Of a stretch of 64,000 nt of DNA, positions 60,959 to 64,000 are shown one piece after another (position 1 is the first letter of the stretch; every line of letters begins with the position of its first letter). Source of the DNA: Planococcus maitriensis (GTDB lineage Bacteria; Bacillota; Bacilli; Bacillales_A; Planococcaceae); contig NZ_QLZQ01000004.1 of NCBI RefSeq assembly GCF_003289925.1, positions 209,023-273,022 on the forward strand, read 5' to 3'. Below the pieces are notes generated by a model. That model was given only the letters and a program-made list of their open reading frames with translations, made no database searches and had not been told where the DNA came from. Position numbers and translations under genes: made by a program.

Positions 60959-61978
60959 TTAAATCCATGAATTTAAAGGCATTCCGGGACGCCCGTTCAT
61001 GGCCATATCCCCTATTAATCCTTTTTCGAACATCACCGTTCCAGCCGCTGCAATCATCGCTGCATTATCTGTACAAAGCGGCAGAGGCGGAATAAAGAAA
61101 GGAATATTTTCTTTTTCAAAAGTCTCTGTAAGCGATCTGCGGAGCCCTTTATTCGCCGCTACACCGCCTGCTGCAATCACTTGCTTCACACAGTATTCTC
61201 TTGCTGCCCGCAAAGTCTTCTCTGTTACGACTTCCACGACACTGTTTTGGAATCCTGCGGCAACAGCTTCGGGCACAGGAGTCTCCCCGCGCTGTTTCAT
61301 GTTATGCATATAGTTCAGCACAGACGATTTCAATCCGCTGAAGCTGAAATCATAGGATCCCTCTTCCAGCCAAATACGGGGAAAATCGACTGCTTCTATG
61401 CTCTGATGCGCCAACCGGTCGATATGAGGGCCTCCCGGATACGGCAAGTTCAATGTCCGTGCCACTTTGTCATAGGCTTCCCCGGCAGCATCATCCCTTG
61501 TTTCGCCGATGACTTTAAAATCACCATGCTCTTTCATGAGGATCAACTCAGTATGCCCTCCTGAAATGACCAATGACAAAAGCGGAAATTCCATTTCTTG
61601 CTCCAGTCGATTGGCATATATATGGCCTGCGATATGATGCACACCCACCAGCGGTAAGCCATGGGCAAAGGCAAAGGCTTTTGCTGCATTGACACCGACC
61701 AGCAAAGCCCCGACTAGCCCGGGACCTTCCGTAACCGCCACCGCAGATAACTGAACTGGCGTTAGATCCGCCTGCTGCAGAGCTTCTTCAATAACAATCG
61801 TGATTTGCTCGACATGATGCCTCGACGCAATTTCCGGTACGACGCCCCCGAAGCGCTTATGGCTCTCAATTTGCGATGCCACCACATTGGAGATGATTTC
61901 TGTCCCGTTTTTTACGACTGAAGCTGCTGTTTCGTCGCAGCTCGTTTCTATTCCCAATACGAAAATGTCTTTATTCAT
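60959..61978 (-). CDS. tsaD: tRNA threonylcarbamoyladenosine transferase TsaD
   Basis: 339 residues of the Kae1/TsaD family. Signatures are [16 protein letters not shown], the metal-binding [16 protein letters not shown], and the late [11 protein letters not shown] and [14 protein letters not shown]. It transfers threonylcarbamoyl to A37 of ANN-reading tRNAs with TsaB and TsaE. Its ATG overlaps the rimI stop by 8 bases, and all four genes form one operon. It is the last gene, ending at the strong terminator at 60913. Confidence 0.98.
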   Translation of the reverse strand: MNKDIFVLGIETSCDETAASVVKNGTEIISNVVASQIESHKRFGGVVPEIASRHHVEQITIVIEEALQQADLTPVQLSAVAVTEGPGLVGALLVGVNAAKAFAFAHGLPLVGVHHIAGHIYANRLEQEMEFPLLSLVISGGHTELILMKEHGDFKVIGETRDDAAGEAYDKVARTLNLPYPGGPHIDRLAHQSIEAVDFPRIWLEEGSYDFSFSGLKSSVLNYMHNMKQRGETPVPEAVAAGFQNSVVEVVTEKTLRAAREYCVKQVIAAGGVAANKGLRRSLTETFEKENIPFFIPPLPLCTDNAAMIAAAGTVMFEKGLIGDMAMNGRPGMPLNSWI

Positions 61979-62426
61979 CGAAATTCACCCACATAACTAT
62001 GGCATCTTCCTGATTATCCGTGTAATAACCTTTTCGGATGCCACCATTTTGAAATCCTAGTTTCCTATATAAATTAAGCGCAGCTACATTACTGACACGT
62101 GCTTCCAATGTCATTAGTTTCGCACCTTGTGCTTTCGCTCTTTCCATTGCCTCTCTCATCAAAGCTTCTCCGAACTTCTTGCCCCGTTCTTTGGGTGAGA
62201 TGGCGATATTAGTGATATGTGCTTCGTCCATGATAAGCCACATGCCACAGTAACCCACGACCCCATCTGCCGTTTCAGCTAAGACATAGTACGCAAATTC
62301 ATTTTTCAGCATCTCTTGCTCAAAAGCCTCTTTTGTCCAAGCGAGCGTAAACGATTGCTTTTCAATCTCATAAACTGCTTCCACATCATGAATGGTCATT
62401 TTCCGGAATTTCACTGATTCGCTCAT
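61971..62426 (-). CDS. rimI: Ribosomal protein S18-alanine N-acetyltransferase RimI
   Basis: 151 residues of the GNAT fold. Acetyl-CoA binding is via [22 protein letters not shown], with ITNIAISP before it. [22 protein letters not shown] and a Tyr in RKGYYTD follow as in RimI. It acetylates the N-terminal alanine of S18. Its place between tsaB and tsaD, with an ATGA overlap upstream and an 8-base overlap downstream, is the usual Bacillales order and supports the call. Confidence 0.95.
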   Translation of the reverse strand: MSESVKFRKMTIHDVEAVYEIEKQSFTLAWTKEAFEQEMLKNEFAYYVLAETADGVVGYCGMWLIMDEAHITNIAISPKERGKKFGEALMREAMERAKAQGAKLMTLEARVSNVAALNLYRKLGFQNGGIRKGYYTDNQEDAIVMWVNFDE

Positions 62427-63115
62427 CGGCTTTGTCCTTCATCCATTTTTGCAAGATTCGCTTCCGCCTCTGTAATCCGGCGATATTCAGGAACCGTATG
62501 ATGCACTTCTTTCACTTCTTCACCCGCTGCCAAAGCAATTAAATTCGATGCTCTTGGCAGCCTGTTTTGGAACGGCGCAAAATGAGCCAAGTCCCCAAGT
62601 ATTTCCTCGATCAGCGGGCGGTGAATTTCAAGGTCAATCCCTGTAAATAAAACCGGCCATCCATGTGTATGGACTTGTTCCAAAAACGTCTTGAAATCAC
62701 TATGCCGATCTGAAATGACCGTTTCCAGATTACGCCCGTCATACAGTGCCGTAAAAGCAGTACCACGCCTTGCATCCATGACAGGGCAAACCATTCCGTT
62801 AAATCCCTGTCCGTTCGCTGCAAGAACCTTCAAACTCGATACTGTGGTCAGCGGAATTTTTAACGACCATGCGAGAGTTTTCGCGATCGTCAGGCCAATT
62901 CGAACGCCTGTATAAGATCCAGGCCCTTCTGCCGCAACAATGCGTGTCAGATCACCAGGAGCGATTTTCGCTTTTTTCATCAATTCCTCTACTGCCGGCA
63001 TAGCAGTTAAGGAATGATTGATCTTTAGATTTTGAGTTTCTTCTATTAATACTGTATCGTCTCTCACCAAAGCGATAGCCAGTGGTGAATTCGACGTATC
63101 GATTCCTAAAATCAT
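62423..63115 (-). CDS. tsaB: tRNA threonylcarbamoyladenosine biosynthesis protein TsaB
   Basis: 230 residues when started at 63115, where GGGAG lies 8 bases upstream and the ATG overlaps the tsaE stop (ATGA). It is an inactive paralogue of TsaD: MILGIDTSNSPLAIALV, AAEGPGSYTGVRIGLTIAKTLAW and PVMDARRGTAFTALY. It forms the scaffold of the TsaBDE complex. It lies second in tsaE-tsaB-rimI-tsaD. Confidence 0.96.
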   Translation of the reverse strand: MILGIDTSNSPLAIALVRDDTVLIEETQNLKINHSLTAMPAVEELMKKAKIAPGDLTRIVAAEGPGSYTGVRIGLTIAKTLAWSLKIPLTTVSSLKVLAANGQGFNGMVCPVMDARRGTAFTALYDGRNLETVISDRHSDFKTFLEQVHTHGWPVLFTGIDLEIHRPLIEEILGDLAHFAPFQNRLPRASNLIALAAGEEVKEVHHTVPEYRRITEAEANLAKMDEGQSR

Positions 63116-63564
63116 TGCATTAGCTCCCTGCATATTTTTTCATAACGGGCGCCGCGCGGTTGAAACTCCACCTCACGCCCCTCTTCAGACAAGCGTCGAA
63201 TCACAATATCCAAACGGTCTTCCGGCAAATAATCTTCGATGAACTGAGCCCATTCAATCACCGATACGGCTTCTTCAGCAAATAATTCATCAAAACCGAT
63301 ATCTTCATCACTGTTTTCCAAGCGATATACATCAAAATGATTCAGATTTAATCGGCCTTCATATTGCTTGAGTATAGTGAAAGTGGGGCTATTAACTGTT
63401 CGTTCAATACCGAGCCCCTTTGCCAAGCCTTTAGTAAAAGTCGTCTTGCCTGCCCCTAAGTCACCTTCCAGTGTCAGGAGATCCTGGGGCTGTAAAAGAG
63501 AAGCCAATCGAATGGCAAGTTTCTCTGTCTGTTCCGGCGATTGCACTGTAATCGTAAAGCTCAT
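63112..63564 (-). CDS. tsaE: tRNA threonylcarbamoyladenosine biosynthesis ATPase TsaE
   Basis: 150 residues. The Walker A motif is LEGDLGAGKTTFTKGLAKGLG, with SPTFTILKQYEG and HFDVYRLEN downstream, as in TsaE. GFDELFAEEAVSVIEWAQ ends the core. It hydrolyses ATP to reset the TsaBD complex. GAGGTG lies 7 bases before the ATG. It is the first gene of the operon. The tRNA-Asp terminator lies in the gap upstream, so a promoter is expected near 63590-63640. Confidence 0.96.
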   Translation of the reverse strand: MSFTITVQSPEQTEKLAIRLASLLQPQDLLTLEGDLGAGKTTFTKGLAKGLGIERTVNSPTFTILKQYEGRLNLNHFDVYRLENSDEDIGFDELFAEEAVSVIEWAQFIEDYLPEDRLDIVIRRLSEEGREVEFQPRGARYEKICRELMQ

Positions 63565-63639
63565 GTCTCTTCACCTCGTTTGAGTCTTTTCATAGTTTAG
63601 CGGAGATAGCCTTGCAAATCAAAATATATTGTTTCCATA

Positions 63640-63677
63640 GAAAAAGAGCACAGCGGGTTCGCTGTGCTCACTTTTTG
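63640..63677 (-). terminator. Terminator of the rRNA-tRNA operon
   Basis: GAGCACAGC and GCTGTGCTC arms have A/T tracts on both sides. It follows tRNA-Asp on the minus strand. Confidence 0.88.
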
Positions 63678-63683
63678 GAATGA

Positions 63684-63756
63684 CGGTCCCGACCGGGATC
63701 GAACCGGCGATCTCCTGCGTGACAGGCAGGCATGTTAACCGCTACACCACGGGACC
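63684..63756 (-). tRNA. tRNA-Asp (anticodon GTC)
   Basis: The minus strand begins GGTCCCGTGGTGTAGC and closes with CGGGACC. Acceptor, D, anticodon and T arms (GGTTCGATCC) all pair. The anticodon loop CTGTCAC gives GTC, for aspartate. CCA is not encoded. It lies directly behind 5S rRNA, a common arrangement in Bacillales rRNA operons. Confidence 0.97.
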
Positions 63757-63765
63757 AAAATTATA

Positions 63766-63883
<118 letters not shown>

Positions 63884-63947
63884 CTTGAGCTTGTTCGCTC
63901 AAAACTGGATAAATCGACATTGTGGGAAACTTGCGTTTCAGTTTGTT

Positions 63948-64000
63948 GGTTAAGTCCTCGATCGATTAGTATTCGTCAGCTGCACGTGTCGCCACGCTTC
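63948..64000 (-). rRNA. rrl: 23S ribosomal RNA, 3' end (runs off window)
   Basis: The last 53 bases on the minus strand read CAGCTGACGAATACTAATCG and CGAGGACTTAACCA, the conserved 3' end of Bacillales 23S rRNA. The gene continues beyond the window. A spacer of about 65 bases separates it from 5S. Confidence 0.95.

Overview
The window looks like the chromosome of a Gram-positive Bacillales bacterium, most likely Planococcaceae (Planococcus or Planomicrobium type). This is inferred from strong GGAGG ribosome binding sites, LxxC lipoprotein boxes, SAM-I (S-box) riboswitches, a CIRCE element ahead of groES-groEL, a moderate GC content near 50%, and gene order. The right end (23S-5S-tRNA-Asp, tsaE-tsaB-rimI-tsaD, ABC-F protein, rex, tatA-tatC, CPBP protease, groES-groEL) resembles the origin-proximal ydiB-groEL region of Bacillus subtilis. 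The genus was not tested by any search.

Left part (1-15 kb): a LacI-controlled catabolic operon (HisD-like dehydrogenase, GntP permease, 3-hydroxyacyl-CoA-dehydrogenase-like enzyme) with two matched operators. It is followed by small single genes (lipoprotein, DUF4385, alpha/beta hydrolase, maltose acetyltransferase family), bioY behind a likely BirA operator, a hexameric tyrosine-coordinated haem protein, an MBL-fold hydrolase, a diheme cytochrome c gene broken by an in-frame TAG, and an ornithine-cyclodeaminase/MFS operon divergent from an XRE-cupin regulator.

Middle (15-39 kb): CorA, a methyltransferase, GNAT, a DUF326 copper-binding four-helix protein, a CrtI-like flavoprotein, a divergent pair of lipoproteins (beta-propeller and YdhK/DUF1541), nagA, a CDF transporter, a TAXI-TRAP transporter operon, metH with yitJ behind a SAM-I riboswitch, a DUF6544 protein, and copC-copD.

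Right (39-53 kb): two more SAM-I riboswitches. One leads an operon of a DszA/NtaA-type flavin monooxygenase, a 36-residue membrane microprotein and a sodium:solute symporter. The other leads MetQ and a DszC/SfnB-type acyl-CoA-dehydrogenase-fold enzyme. Together with metH-yitJ they suggest a SAM-sensing sulfur-scavenging and methionine regulon within about 16 kb. Between them lie a TetR/membrane-protein pair with a perfect palindromic operator, dus, threonine aldolase, a GGDEF protein and DegV.

Six intergenic copies (A-F) of a 130-205 bp, MITE-like element with long imperfect terminal inverted repeats are scattered through the window. Base changes in one arm are often matched in the other. A cluster of DnaA boxes sits between the ABC-F gene and tsaD.
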